Shown piece after piece: positions 14,301-28,200 of a stretch of 64,000 nucleotides of DNA. Where the stretch lies: contig JACDOX010000027.1 of assembly GCA_014549065.1 (NCBI GenBank), forward strand, positions 5,967,257 to 6,031,256, in the 5' to 3' direction. A model generated the notes under the pieces. That model made no database searches. It was given only the letters and a program-made list of their open reading frames with translations, and was not told where the DNA came from. The position numbers and the translations under genes were made by a program. The stretch is from Cardinalis cardinalis. Lineage: Eukaryota; Chordata; Aves; Passeriformes; Cardinalidae. The first letter of the stretch is position 1. Every line of letters begins with the position of its first letter.

Positions 14301-16161
14301 TACTTGCCATGGAACAACTCCAGTCATATGCATGAGAAATGGAGGACAAAACCAGGATGCAGTACTTGACATTGGCCCCTCTATACAAGAAAATAAGTTT
14401 TGGTAAAAACNAAACGAAACCTTACTCTGCTGCCCATGAGAAAAACATACATAGATATTAAGATANTCTCTAATGTTTAGGAAACATCAAGCTACTAGAT
14501 TAAGTGAAAGTCAAGTGTTCCTTGTGCTGCAATTGCTAGAAACACATTGCTAGAAACAGCAAGGAGAGAGCAATTCTGTGCAAGTTTTCTGGCAGGTGGT
14601 ACAAAGTCATCTCATCTCAAACATTTAGGTAGGATTTTTTTGGTAGATACCTAAAATTTATTTTNCATCTCGATTAATACTTTTGTGAAAAGTTAACCAG
14701 GAAATTAAATAATGAACCTATTTCATTTAAGTGAAGTGTAAATAACCTTACAAACTCTGGTGTAGAGCAATATCTAAACAAAGATGGTTTTAATTTTTTT
14801 AACCTGTTTACACTCATGGATTACTGTCTTGCATGTGATTCATCTTAGCATGCATAGCCTAAAACCTTATAGTCTGGTTTTTTTCATTTTTATGGTCTAC
14901 TGATGGTGGAGTGCTGTCAAGAAACAAATTGATACCTTTTAAAAGAAATGTACACAGATGCATTTTTAAATTAATAGTTAATTAGCAACAATAAAAGTTT
15001 ACCCCACAAAAATCAAATCAGCTGCTACATTTTAAATATCTTCTTATGTATGATAAATAAAAGTAAATTTTTCTTTAAGAAAATTTCATTAATATTTAAA
15101 CCTGCTTTTGAACAATAGAATAAATAAAACCATTAGTGCCTACAAGTTCAAATATGCTACAGCTGTTTAAGATAACTGAATAACTACATTAAAATGCACC
15201 ATTGAGAAGATTCTTTATCATTTTCCATGCAGGAAGCCAATTGATGTTTTTGTGAGGTACCGGTCTTTCAAAAATTCTCATAAGTTAGTTACCTGATAAA
15301 CCTTCTGTACATGATATATTTAAAAATCCAACTGTACAGTGTTTCAATCATATATAATCTGCTGAATATGGCACAAATGCTAAGTTTCCACACCCACACA
15401 CCCTTTGCCATAGAACACACTTTAGGCATAACACAACACTGAAGAATAGAAAAGTGCCTGAAACTGGAGAAAAAAAAAAAAGACACTCAAGTAGCAATAA
15501 ATTAAATCTCATTCAAACCGATAAAAAAGTTGTTCAAGTGTTTTAAGTATCAGATGTGTCATGCAACAGAACAACAGACAATTCAGGCAGGCACACCATG
15601 CATTATAGTTTGCATTCATGGTATCACGAGGTATCTCTCCCCTCTTCTGCATGGCCAGCGAGTGCTGGATACCTGCGGCACTGCCAGGCTCACGTGTTGA
15701 ACCTTCCAGACTTCCTGGTCTCCTGCACACGAGGTTTTACAGAGCTGCGCCTTGGAAGGAAAACCAGATGACCTCGTGCTGTACAGTGGCATCTTGCTGC
15801 AGCATAAAGAGAGGCATACTGAGCTGCATGTAAGCAAAGCAGTCATTCCTTGATTATATTTTCCAGTCAGTGCAGTTCACCATCAACCAATCAATTTACC
15901 AAACTGGGCTTATCCAAACTGGCCAATTTGCACACCAAGAAAACATCTTTGCAGAACATATCACCTTTTCCTTTTTGTTTTTGGCACAAACCCTTTTGTA
16001 CTCTTGCTGCAAGTTCTTCACCACACAAGAATTCAGAGATGCTAGCCTGTACAAACACCAGTGCTTATTCTTCCATAAACTACAAGGACAGCCACGTGCC
16101 TGAAACAGCTTTGCTTCTCCAGCAACTTTCTCTTCTCTCTTTAAGAAAAGCACCAGCATAA
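5395..16161 (-). other. DGKH: Proposed long DGKH 3'-UTR
   Basis: The stop codon is followed on the minus strand by nearly 11 kb with no supported coding exon and no CR1 or other interspersed repeat I recognise. The composition is AT-rich and becomes T-rich toward the far end, as many long vertebrate 3'-UTRs do. A canonical AATAAA at 5418-5413 could end it. Other AATAAA copies (for example near 6050, 7363, 11655 and 14660) could give shorter forms. Continuity as one transcript is inferred, not seen. The scattered open frames in this block have no coding signature. Confidence 0.45.
5413..5418 (-). terminator. Candidate distal polyadenylation signal AATAAA
   Basis: Reads AATAAA on the minus strand, followed by TTGAATTTATTTTATTTC, a U-rich downstream element at about 5350-5375. 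Cleavage would fall near 5390-5400. The upstream 400 bases are T-rich in sense orientation, as expected of a terminal 3'-UTR. Confidence 0.4.
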
Positions 16162-16251
16162 TTACACTTCAGACAAAGGGGTATTCTTGCTGAGCTCTTT
16201 AATTCCCTGGAGAATTCGCTTCATATGACCCACTTTCGTTATCCCCAGGTC
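16162..16251 (-). CDS. DGKH: DGKH last coding exon: end of SAM domain and stop
   Basis: Acceptor TTCTGTAG behind a long pyrimidine tract, frame 0, 29 codons plus TAA at 16164-16162. It encodes DLGITKVGHMKRILQGIKEL, completing SAM helix 5, and ends SKNTPLSEV. The final S-x-V fits the class I PDZ-ligand pattern. Confidence 0.95.
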   Translation of the reverse strand, partial: DLGITKVGHMKRILQGIKELSKNTPLSEV

Positions 16252-19200
16252 CTACAGAAAATTTAAAAATAGAAAAAGAAAAAAAAAGAGAGGAAAAAAA
16301 AGAAGTTTACTTTAAAAATGGAAAAAGAAACCCCATTGATTATGACCTATCCATGCAACAGATGTGTAGAAATGTGCTCACTGCAATCAACAGTAACCAG
16401 GAAGTGTTAGCAAGACTTGCTTTACAAAAAGACTGCTTAGAGCATACAATAAATCCCTCTCTGTCTGGCAGACAAAACATTACTTACCTGCAACAACGAC
16501 AACCCAGGGCACTTCAATATATATCAAAACCATCTTTGGCTTGACTTATAAATACAAACACCTTTCACAATTTCTGGCAAAATAAAGAGAACAATCTCCC
16601 CCTCCTCTCTAACACAGCAACCAAATGCTTGGTAGAATGTGATGGATTGATGGATTGGAACTTCTGTCCAGCAATGTCACTTGATCTGAGGCCATATGAT
16701 GTCTGCTTTAATCAGCAAACACACATATCCCCCAGTTTCTCAAGGGAAAGTGGGTGTAATGGCTACAGGCATGTAGGACAACTTCCCTTTAGAGAGCAAT
16801 AGAAAGAGTAAGCCTTTGTTTTTCGTTCCAAAAAGGTTACATCTCCTAGCATGGATGTTCCTGATTAGAGAGCTGGAAGAAAAATTCTCAGAAACATGAT
16901 AGTCATATCCCAAAGGAAATGTAAAAAGTACAAGACTAAATCTCCTTGTAGGCACTAAATCATTCACATCAGCTGAAATGTTTCTATTATTGGTTTCCAA
17001 ACCCATCTCTGTACACAACAACAGACAAGAATTTTTTGTAGCAAACTCCTTCCAGTATTAGTAATAGCTTTAGCAGCATCCTTTTTCAATTTTGGCTGGT
17101 CCAATGATCAGAGAAACAGAATGGGATGCCCAGCTGTGCTAATGATCTCCCACCACACTAATGAATTTTCAGCTCAGTCTGGTAGAAATCTGTTTCCCTT
17201 ATCTGTAAAACTCAGCTACAAAAAAGTCTTTAAAAACCATGTTTTAGTGGTGCTGGGCAATCAGCAGAGTAAAACAATATTTATTTGTAGAATAAACTTT
17301 ACATAAATAGATTGTGGTTAAATAACTAAAAAAAAAAAAATTGAAAAGTTTCACTAATTTTCTGAAATAGAAATAATTTCATTTTAATAGGAAGATTTTT
17401 CCATTACAGAGACATTAANAAGAGGGGAGTATAATTAGGCAGCTTAAAAAAAATTCTCATAATGAGTGGAAAATGAAACCATATATATTATTCTGTACGT
17501 ACTCTACACAAAGACTGTATCTACATTTCTACAGCCACAGAGACCTCAAAAAAATCTGTATTCTATATTACTTTAAAATATTAGCATGCATTTAATTTTG
17601 GAAGAAAGGGGTAGTAAAATGGGCATGAATTAATTATTTTACTGTAAAGGTAGCGCAGCCAAGATTAAACAGATGGATTAATTTTCAGAGAGTCAAGACT
17701 GAATTTTGGTTATGTTAGAGAGAAAAAATACTTGGCTGTTTCTTCAGTTGAAAACTATCAGCACTATAAATAGATAGTCATCCTTTACAGGACTTTGGCA
17801 CAAAGGTGTCAGCATTAAGGAGTTTAATTTGTTCATAAAAGTTCCCAAAGCAAGCACTGTTCATAAACTACTGGAAAAAACCTTATTATTTTCCAGATCA
17901 CATAAATGTATATTTTACTTTCACTAATAGTCATTTCACTTGCAAACAAATGTAGTACTAATTTTAAATTTAAGATAGTTAATGTAGGTAGTAGTCAAAT
18001 TCATCATATGACAGTAATATTTATAATTTTACATTTCTGTAATATTGTCCTTTTTATGTTAAACTTAATTCTCAAGTGAATCAAAAAAAAGCCACACATA
18101 ACTACTGAAACTAATGAAAAAGCCTAGTNGCTATGTGGAAGAAATTCTACATAAGGGAAAACCCATAAGGATACTTTCCAAACCACAACAAACCACACAA
18201 TTTAAAGGTTAAGAACTTACAAATTCTTCAAAACTTCTGTTGGATAAGCAATACAGTGAGGTGCTGCCAGAGTTCAAAATCAGAAGAAAGAAACATATTA
18301 TGAAATTCCAAAAAACTCAGCCACTTTCCCACCAGCCTTTGTAAAGCATTTCACAACACCTTTGATTCAGAAGCAAGAGATATTGGGTTTATTTCTTTTC
18401 CAGCTGAAGTTGCTGTAATGCTTATCACAACAGCAAGTCTCAAGTGCCTCATCAAAAATTTTGGGGGGGACCCCTTTCTGCTACACTTCCAAGGGGAAAA
18501 AACCCCAAGCAAAAACCTGAATTTTAATGCTTTTATTATGGTTTTCAGTTTGGTGGAAACTAGAATTTATACAGTCATGACACTAGATGCTATTTGGTAT
18601 TCTCAGTTTACTGCTCATGCAGAAAAGCTTGCTGNAATTTTCTCACCTCGGACTAAAAGGATCTGCTACAGCAGCATATCATGNATCATCCAAAGAACAA
18701 GAGCCTCAAATATCTCTGCAATTGGTGCATGAGACAAAATCTGTTCATATCTAATTGATAGCTAGTTAACAAAAATTCAATTTGACTAAACTACAGTTTT
18801 GAAGAAGAAACTGTATCCAGAATCTGAAGAAAAAAATAGACTTTCTTTTTTCCCAGATATGGCCTCTCCTCATCACCTCTCCTCCTGCTCTCCCTAACCA
18901 CTGTGCCATTTCTTGGACAGTTCTTGGCCAAATGTACCACCACTAACAAACAATTTATGTAAGAACTCCTTAATAATATCTTCTAAATGTGAAATCTACC
19001 CTACTTGCATCCCCAGTATAAAAGCATGTCTGAAATCTAACAAATCTTACAAAACTTTTTCCAGTAAAAAATATTTTCAAAACATGCTTCTGCAAAACAC
19101 AGGGATGAAGTGTCACAGTCCTTGTCACAGATTTTAGTTTGACTGGCACTGCTTGTCAAGGTGATCTGTGGCATGGAAAGCCTTTCTCCAAGGAAATCAA

Positions 19201-22200
19201 CATTGCTTTGCAACTTTAAGGAGACATCATCCCCACGTCCTACTAAATGTGCTGCAGTTCTGATTATGAGTAAGCTGCCTGAATAGGAACATGGTTAAAA
19301 AATAAANAACCTTAAAAAAGGTTAAAATAAAGGTTAAATAAGGTTTAAAAAAAAAAAAAGTCACCACTACGCCTTCTGTCTACAGTTTCTGGAGAATAAT
19401 ACACAATCTTCTGCCCAGCTGTTCATCAAGCAAAAGAAAATCATATGAGTGTAAATTTCTACGATCCCCGTAAATGAAATGAGGCATAAGAGGTTGGAGA
19501 AAGATCATTACTGCAAGGACTGGGTAGAAAGAGGTATTCTGGTTTTTCATTTGCCAGTTGCCACACAGAGGTCCCTGAGATTGGGATCCACAAGCTATGC
19601 AGAAATACAATTAGAGGTGCCCAATTCTTCTGTCAGCTAATCAATCTGTTCCAGTGATGCATGCAAAGGAAGAGTGTTTCATCAAATCCTTCTCCATACT
19701 GCTTTTTATCTCTACTTTTGACCACAAAAAGAAAGGTGGGCTCAGAGGATTAAATTAAAACAGGCAGCAATTCTTCCTGCTGCAGACGTGAAAGGTAATA
19801 TAGAGGTAAATGTATTGCACATGAATTAGGAGCTCATGAATCAATGGTGATCTCGTTTAGCTTGTCAGGAAGCACAGGCCTTGCAGTGGAGGAGAGGCTG
19901 CAGACAGATTATAACTTGCAAGAGCACTGAAGGCTCACTGCACACCTCAATAGCCAAAGGGAGGAAATATTCACAGGGCAGCTTGTGACGTGTTTCTCAT
20001 TTCCCAAGTAGCACATGACACATGTTGACACCAATTCAGGTCACTGGAGAAAACTGCAGGCTGCCTGAGCCATCCTTAATTGGCTCCCTGCAGAGACCCT
20101 GCCCTGTAATCAGCAGGATGAGCACTAAACTCTGCTATTTAAGTTCAGTGCTGTTATACAGAGTGCAAGCCATGCCTGGCCAAAAACCTGGCATAGTTAA
20201 TGAAGGGCACTGATTTGAAAGCTCTCAGCATCTGCTAACGAGCACATGGGGCGATTCTGGAGTGAGATTTTGGTTTGCTCAGGGCATGCCCTTGGCAACT
20301 TGTGTAGAGCAGTCCTCATCCTGCATGTCTCCAGGCAGCACTGCATAGAGACAGTAGGCTCTCTGCAGGCCCGCTAAGACAAGCCTTNAGATATTTCATG
20401 GCACAGACCTTTGTGATGGGATTTTATATACACCGAAGCAACATNAGCCTTAGCAACAGGAATAATGGGTTGGTAATTACCCTGCTGCAGATATTTACTT
20501 GGTTTAAGTGCCAGTCCACTGGGCACGTAGTCAAATTGGTACTCATGAGAAATAAGGCATGGCCAGAAGCCATATCCAGTTTAACACTGATCTTACCCAC
20601 CATAATTTATTCCAACAAGTTGGACTTTTTAAATTTTATTAAAATTTTAGCAAACCTACGCATTGTGTGATGCTGAGTTTCTCAGCTGAATTTTAAGTTT
20701 GTTCAGCACTCATTCAGAACAGGGAGTTGTAACATCCATCACTGGAACACTGTTGGATTGCTTGGACAGTCTTCTATTTCTAAAGTTTTGCAGGGAGGGA
20801 CTGTCCTAAAACTGTCCCTCCCTGTCAGAAACTATCCTGAAAGAAAGGAATTTAACTTCTGTGGAAAGAAGTTTAGGCAATCTAATACCAAAGAGTAAAA
20901 TAATACACAAGAGCCAAACAGATTATCTCAAACACAGCTATTTTCAGCAGCTGCTTTCTATTGCAACAGTCACACAACACAAGCACTACCTTATAACATC
21001 AGGTTTGCACACAATATAAAAAACTTTACATAAAATAACACATTTGTATGAAAATATTGTCTCTACCTGGAGAGTACTGCACTGTGGCTAGAACAATGAC
21101 TTGCACTCTAAATGTAAATGTTTGCAATTTATACAATATCCTATTTCCTCTCTTATGTGCTAAAAGCAGTTGCAAAACCCATTACCAAGAACTCATTACT
21201 ACCGAGTTCCTGGAAAAAGTCATTTAATGAATCCCCAAAGATATAACCACTATTACATATAATGGATGCACTTAAGTCATTCCTGAAAAGGAGCAGCAAG
21301 CTCAAATAACAGCCTCAAACTGCTGGATAACATTTCTTCTGCAAAACTTATCTATCTGACCTCAGAGGAAAAGGTTTTACAATTTTGGAGTTGAAATAAA
21401 ATACTCTTTTTAAAAAAATCTATACAGCCAAAATCAGAGGTTGGTCACTGATGAGAAAACCTATTCTGACATAGAAACACCATTGCCATGTAAGCCAAAT
21501 ACTGCAATTTATTAAGCTGCTTATCTCTCTAACACCCACTATGTCCAATATATACACAATAAATCATGTGGAGAGGACCAGCCCCTGCAGGAGATAGGTT
21601 CAAAATAATCATAACCACCATCAACTGATCCNTACTGATCATGTTTAATGGAAACAGTGAACTCTTGAAGAAAACATTATATTACACAGATGCCAGTAAG
21701 ATATCAAATGTGCTTCTCCTATGCCTTCTGACATAAACTGCATCTACTGCATCATATCATTCTGCATAAAGTGGGGAAAAAAAAAGAAATTTTGGATAAC
21801 ACAGATATTTTCAGTTGTGAGTTCAAGTCAGCACTTCAGAAAGTCAGGCCCAAGGACAGCGCNTATTAGTTTATTGCATATTTGCACAGTGTAAGCCAAG
21901 CTACAAGCAATGACAAGTGCAGGGAAAGAAGAAAAGTTGGTTGTTGTTTTGTCAAAGAAAATGGTCAATAGCAGAAAAGTAGCACAAAGGAAATACCTTA
22001 AGGTCTCGCCTTTCCAGATGTAAAAGCTCAGAGCCTCGGATGTCATGGCTGATGAAGATTTCTTTGTACTCTCCCAAACTGAGCAGATCCAGCCAAGCAG
22101 CAACTTCATCTGTGCCCCATTTTTGAACTACCAAAGTTAAGAGCAAAACCCCCTTAATTTCTACATGCTCAAATGCATCACAAGCAAAGGTTAGGCCAAA

Positions 22201-25200
22201 GAGAGTGGAAAACAGAGTAGAATTGCCGTGCTAGCAAAGGGAAAGGTCAGAGGTGTCTTTTCCACAAAAACTGACAATTTCCTTTTTACATGCGGGTTAC
22301 AGGTTAGCAGTTAACACAAGAAAGTATCTAAACAAAGTTGGGGTTCTTTGCTTTGCAGCCATGCTTTCAGCTTTACTCCAGTTTCTTCAGTAAAGCCTTT
22401 AAAACCTCATGTCCCAACAAATTCACATTAAACCAGCTTAGGATCAGTGATGCAAAGTCTAATGTTGTTCTGCTTTATGCCATTAATTTATTAGCAGTCA
22501 TCCAGCGAGAGGAGAAGCCTTCAAAAACTAATTAACATGTAAAATTAAAATAGCAACCATACCTCAAATATAGCAATGGCAGCAAGCAAGTCCAATTTTA
22601 ATTAACAGATTCTAGTATTCTTAATTGAGACAAAAAGTACTCTTTAAGCTACTGTGTTACACAGGCCATTAAGAAGCTCTCTGTAAAACATTGTTCTCTA
22701 AGGTTAGTTGCCCACATTAGTCCCATTAAGACCACATCTATTAAAAAATAGTTATGCTACTTATTGCAATAATTTTGCAACTTCATTCAATGCTGATTGC
22801 TTCANGTTATAATGAAGAGAAATCTGATGTCTAATCTGAAACTTAAATCTGATCAACAACTGCAAGATTTTGTAGATTGTGATCAACTGTTCATTGAAAG
22901 AATAAAGACATAGAAACAGTTTTAGGACCATCTAATCACTAATTATGTCCTGGACATAATCTTAAGGAAGTGAGCTCACNAATAAAAATGGGAAGAGAGG
23001 AGGGTGGAGTTTGTTCAACTTCTAATTAAAAAATCAGCAATGAGTATCATGATTTTTTGTTTGAGCTGTCTCACTTACTAAACCTATAACCCACCCAAAA
23101 ATTAAGAATAACTGGTTAATTAAACCAGTGTGATAAAAGTTATTTCACACCTAAAACTAACCTGAAAAACCTGAATTGGAGCATCACAGTGAAAGAATGT
23201 ATTTACCCATGGCTTGTATGGCTATGAGTAAATCAGATGTAACCACCAGCAAAGACACAGATCCTGTTGCGTGATAAAGCTTTCAAAGTATTTTCAGAGT
23301 AGTTCTATGGTTCACTTGGGAGTATTGGGGTCCTATTGAATGCTTTCCAAATGCACTGAAANAAATATTTATCCTAATGATGATGCCAGTTAGCTCAGGT
23401 GCTTTCCACTTTGACTTTAGTCTTAGGTAAGTTATATCACCTCTTACCAAAAAAATCCCATAAAATCACATTTACTGCAAATGCTACTACTTTTCTTGCA
23501 ATTTCAAAACACATACCAGGCTGAGGGCTGGTCTTATGCTTCTGAATTTTTTCTTTTTTAAACTTTGGCACTATACGAAACACTGTACTTCTATTGTTTC
23601 TTTTAGCATAATCCAGAGGGGGATCCTGCATGAGAAAAGAGGCATAGTTACCTTTAATTAAGAGAAAACAACTGTTAAATTATATGCTTGTGATGGTAAT
23701 TTATAGCTAATCTCAAAAAGTAAGACCCAAATTTACTTCTGTAAAGAATAATGTTTAACTCTATACATGTTTGTATTAATAAATATAAATTAAAAATATA
23801 TGTTTCATGTATTTATTTATCAATTAAAACCTTTACATTCACAGACGGGAATAAAACACCAAAAAAAAAAGCACTAAGCTTAGAAGGTTGTTCATAGCAG
23901 ACAATAATGATCCAGCAACTCTACTGAAAGTGCCTCAAGAGATCATGAAAAATTGTAATTTACTTTTCCCTATTANAAGAAAATTAAGTTCAGTTAAAAT
24001 CAGAACGTGTTACTCAAACTTACCTCATCATCATTTGGTTGAAAAACATAATAAAGCCAAGGAATCTCAGCAAGTTTTCTCAACTCCATTTCCACACTGT
24101 GCAAAGCATCAGACAACAATTCTTCATGGGGAGCTTCTAACTGCTGTTTATAAACAGGCCAGAAAAATAGGACTTTTAGTTTCATGAGGTTTAACAATTA
24201 AGTCTAGATATCTTGTTACCACACACAGACAGATGACTACTTCATGGTGACTGTCAACAAATGGTGAAGACAAATAATCTTCCAAAGTTAGACTTTCCTT
24301 GAGAGATGTGTGNGACCACCCTCATACTACATTTAGTGAGGTCCCNATCACAAAGGCATGACTGAGACAGCTGAGACTTTTGGTGCAGAGCAGTTGGGCA
24401 TAGTTGTCAATCCTTGTCATCCTTCACTGCACTCCTGAGTCTTTACAGAGCAAGAGTTATCTGATAACACCACTACAAGGACACACTAGAAATGGACACT
24501 ACCAACAGAAGGAAGAGAAAACTGATGAGAAGAGTAAGCAGCTGAAAAATCTTTGNATGAAATGTGGTGTACAAAAACTGAGTAGATGGTAATAAGCCTC
24601 TGTTATTTTTTGCAAATGTGTTCAGATGGGTGATCACTCTCTCATGTTCAAGCATGAAGAAACGGATTTTGCNGAAGATTTCCATTCCCAAAGGCTTTCC
24701 AGTCTTGATTTGATACCTGCACTACCCATTCTAAATAGGTGACAGGAATCTATAGGCACTGCTTCTTGCTAAGGGTGGAAAGAACTCCCTGGCAGGAGAC
24801 AAAAAGACAAAAACACCAGTAAAGGCCAAAGGGAAAAAGAAAGTGNTGGCTGTGTAAAAACATTGGGACTTGACGATGCGTGTGAATTTGGCTCTATTCA
24901 GACTTTGAAGACGCCACAGAGATGCCTGTTTCCTTTAAAACTTCAGTCTGAAAACTGTTCTGAAGCTGTTGTGTGAGTGAACCCATGTGGAAGAGGTAGG
25001 GAAGGCAGCTGATCCCTTGAAAAGCTGTTTTGAGCTCATCTGGGATTGCTGAAACACCATTTTGAGGTAAAGAGTTGAATCCTAGACCAAGTTGCTTGGA
25101 ATCATTAATAAAGCAATCTGAACATTTCTTTCTCTCTTTAAAGTAAAAGTAGTCCTAAAGCAGTGCAGAATAGCCTTCTGAAAAGATCTAATTCTATTAC

Positions 25201-28200
25201 ATTCTAGTGAATGCATTCGTTAAATGGAATTATAAGAAAATCTTGGATCTCTAGTGCTGGAAAAATATTTTGACATTGTTGGAGTTTGGTGATAAATTAC
25301 AAACTCCATTAATTTATCCTACCTAACAAAAATGTCTTTCCTTTGCTTCAGTAGTCTCCCTATGTTCCCATCTTTCAAAGGAGAGACCATCTTTAGTAAG
25401 ATCTTACTGTCTAGTATAGTGATACTGGAAATACAAGTGCCCTTTGCTATCATGTTATTTTCTCTGCTGAAGCTCAGAGAATTTAGTGTCCATAAGCAGA
25501 TTTTGATCTTTGTTTTGACTTTTTTTTTTCCATTTACAGTTTGGTTGATTTGGAGCACAGGGGGAAAGCCACTTGTCTTTGAAGAAGTTACAACTTTTCT
25601 TGTGTTTTCATTTCTGAGAAATTACTCAAGTCATCTATTTTCTATAAAAGAATGAAGCAAAGAATTCTGTCTTTCTCAACAAGTGCTGATCTAATTGCTT
25701 GATTCTCAGAGGAAAACATTTTGCCTGGGGACAAAAAAATGTTTATCTGATGGTGCTCCTGAAATAAATCCAAAATAATAATTCTGGTATAGAAAAAAAT
25801 CAGCAATTCAGAGCAAATTCTCCTCCTACAACATCTTGGAAAATCTTATTTCCAATATAACTGTTCACACTATGAATGAAGAAATAAAAATAATGGATTT
25901 TTCAGTTCCTTCTCTATTTAAATTTTTGATATTAAAATATTTTATTTTAGTGAGTTTAGATAATTTTATTCCATTGAAATGAAACAGTCTGTCATGCTTT
26001 TTCCTTAATGCATTTGAAAACTGTGCTTGGCTCCAGATGGGAAATGCTTTTTAAAATTAAAAAATGGACACAGGGCCATATAAACACGATATAGTATTTT
26101 TAATTTTTTCCAAACTGTATTCTAGCCATAAGCATCTGAGAGATTCCACAAGTCAGCTTCATTGTCCCATCTTGAGCAGCCTGATCTCGTAGAAGATGTC
26201 TCTGCTCATAGCAGGGGAGTTGGAACTGGAAAATATTTAAGGTCACATCCACCTCAAATCATTCTGTGATCCTATGTCATTATCATTTCACTAAAGATTG
26301 TATTTTACCATTTGTTGTGATTTAATGCTCCTACTGTTGTACGAATTTGTTAATCATATTTCCTCCAGGAGATGGAAGGAACCACAGACTTGTTTTATGT
26401 TAATTTACAGGGTTTTTTTCTTCTTCAGGAGCTGTAAGAGCAAAAGTCAATAGCCAGTAAATGGCAGCCAAATAAGCAGCTTACCAAGCATCCTAGTTTA
26501 GTTGCTGGCTGGGGTTAAACCAAATTGTATAAGCACCAAAGACATGAGTTTACTGCTCTCAAGAGATTTGGGAACAGAAAAGGGGGATGTGGGAGAAGTG
26601 AAGACACCAAGAAATTAGAGAAAGATATAAAAGAAAGAATGTCTGTTGTTGTCAGAGGAGAAAGATCCTTAGAAGAGTTTATGATGGGAGTGCTGATGCA
26701 TCAAGCCACACCCTACACTTCATCTCTATCTATTTTAACAGAATGAGGGACCAACATAGAGGCAACTTNAGCATTTATAAAATACATGGCAATAAGGTTA
26801 ACCAGGGTACCTTGTTACTGTGACTGTGAAATACTCATCTAAGGGAGCACAGTGTCAAATGAGCATAATGGACACCTCTGAATATTGTTTTGGTACCTTC
26901 CAAACAGCCTTTTTACTAAAAAAAAGGCCTGATGTAGCCTCATGAAGATATTTGCACAACCATAATGAGAAGCATAAGTACAAAATGTAAAAATTCAGAA
27001 ACAGAAAAACGAATCAAATTAAGATTTGGAGCCTGAACAAGGGTCCAGTCCAACAACACAATGAGATCACAACCTGCTGCAGAAAAGGTAATGTTTCAAT
27101 GGGAAGTTTCCATAATAACATTATTTCCAAACTGTCTCAATATATTTCACCAGTCCTAGTATGGCATCATCAACTTAAATGTTTTCTTCTAATTACTTTT
27201 GTAAAACTATTTAATTTTTGTTTTAGATCTCCATTTTAATTCCCCACTAAATCTAAAATATATGGGATTAGCAATAGCAATTTGAAAAAAAATCAGCAGG
27301 TTTTTTTTTCCCTTCTCTTGGACAAAAACATCTAATGAAATAACGTTCCTTTTGAAAAGACTGTAAAATAAAACATGTGAACCTAATCTTTGACTATTTC
27401 TAGAACTTAAACGATTATTAGCCTTTAGACTAAGTTTACTTTTGATTACTCTAAAACAGATTTATCACTTGTTTGTATGGTATGCAAACCTGCAGTAAGT
27501 ACTACATCCTAACACNGCTAAATTAAAATATTCCTATTAATAACCATTTTTAATTACAACACTTATATTAAAAAGCTAGTAATGAATCTGCTTTTGAATC
27601 TAAAGAAAATGTAATTTGAGTATCTTCTTAATGTAAAACTGGACCAGCATAGAAAACTTGACATCTTTCCTCTCTTCCTAATATCAACAGAGAAATTTTC
27701 TAATTATACATCCAGATACACTTGTTGAGAAATCTTAATCAGTTTAGTCACAAACACTTGCCAAAGAAGATGCCAAGTACCATTAGGGGTTTACTGAATA
27801 CTTACCAGTTAAAGATTATAAAAATAACTCCTCACAGGTATTAGAACAAGAGTAATATTTACTTGCCCAGATTAGGTCTGTAGAAGTTGACTATATAAGT
27901 CTAAACATCTCTCACCCTAGGCTCCCCTTAAACTCTGAAGATGGTCACATAATAGTTCTCCAGAGGTTCTTTTAAATGCTGTATCTCCAGAAGATAAATC
28001 ATCTTTTTCTAACATCGCCCTCCAAGACAGCTGAGGTATCCAAGGATACCTATTCCTCTCCCCTGAATTTTAATAAGAGCCCAAGCTATGACTTAGCTAT
28101 CTGACGTGAGGCAAGATGGATGCCAGCCTAAGAGAAGATTTCAAAACTCGTTCTGATCCAACCACAAATGCAGTGTAATCTNCTCCTATCAACCTTGCAG

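Larger units (their letters stand above)
16252..21996 (-). other. DGKH: DGKH intron splitting the SAM domain
   Basis: About 5.7 kb, the largest complete intron here. Apart from the hairpin at 20.8 kb and the AAGGTTAAA tract at 19.3 kb I see only unique AT-rich sequence. Confidence 0.8.
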
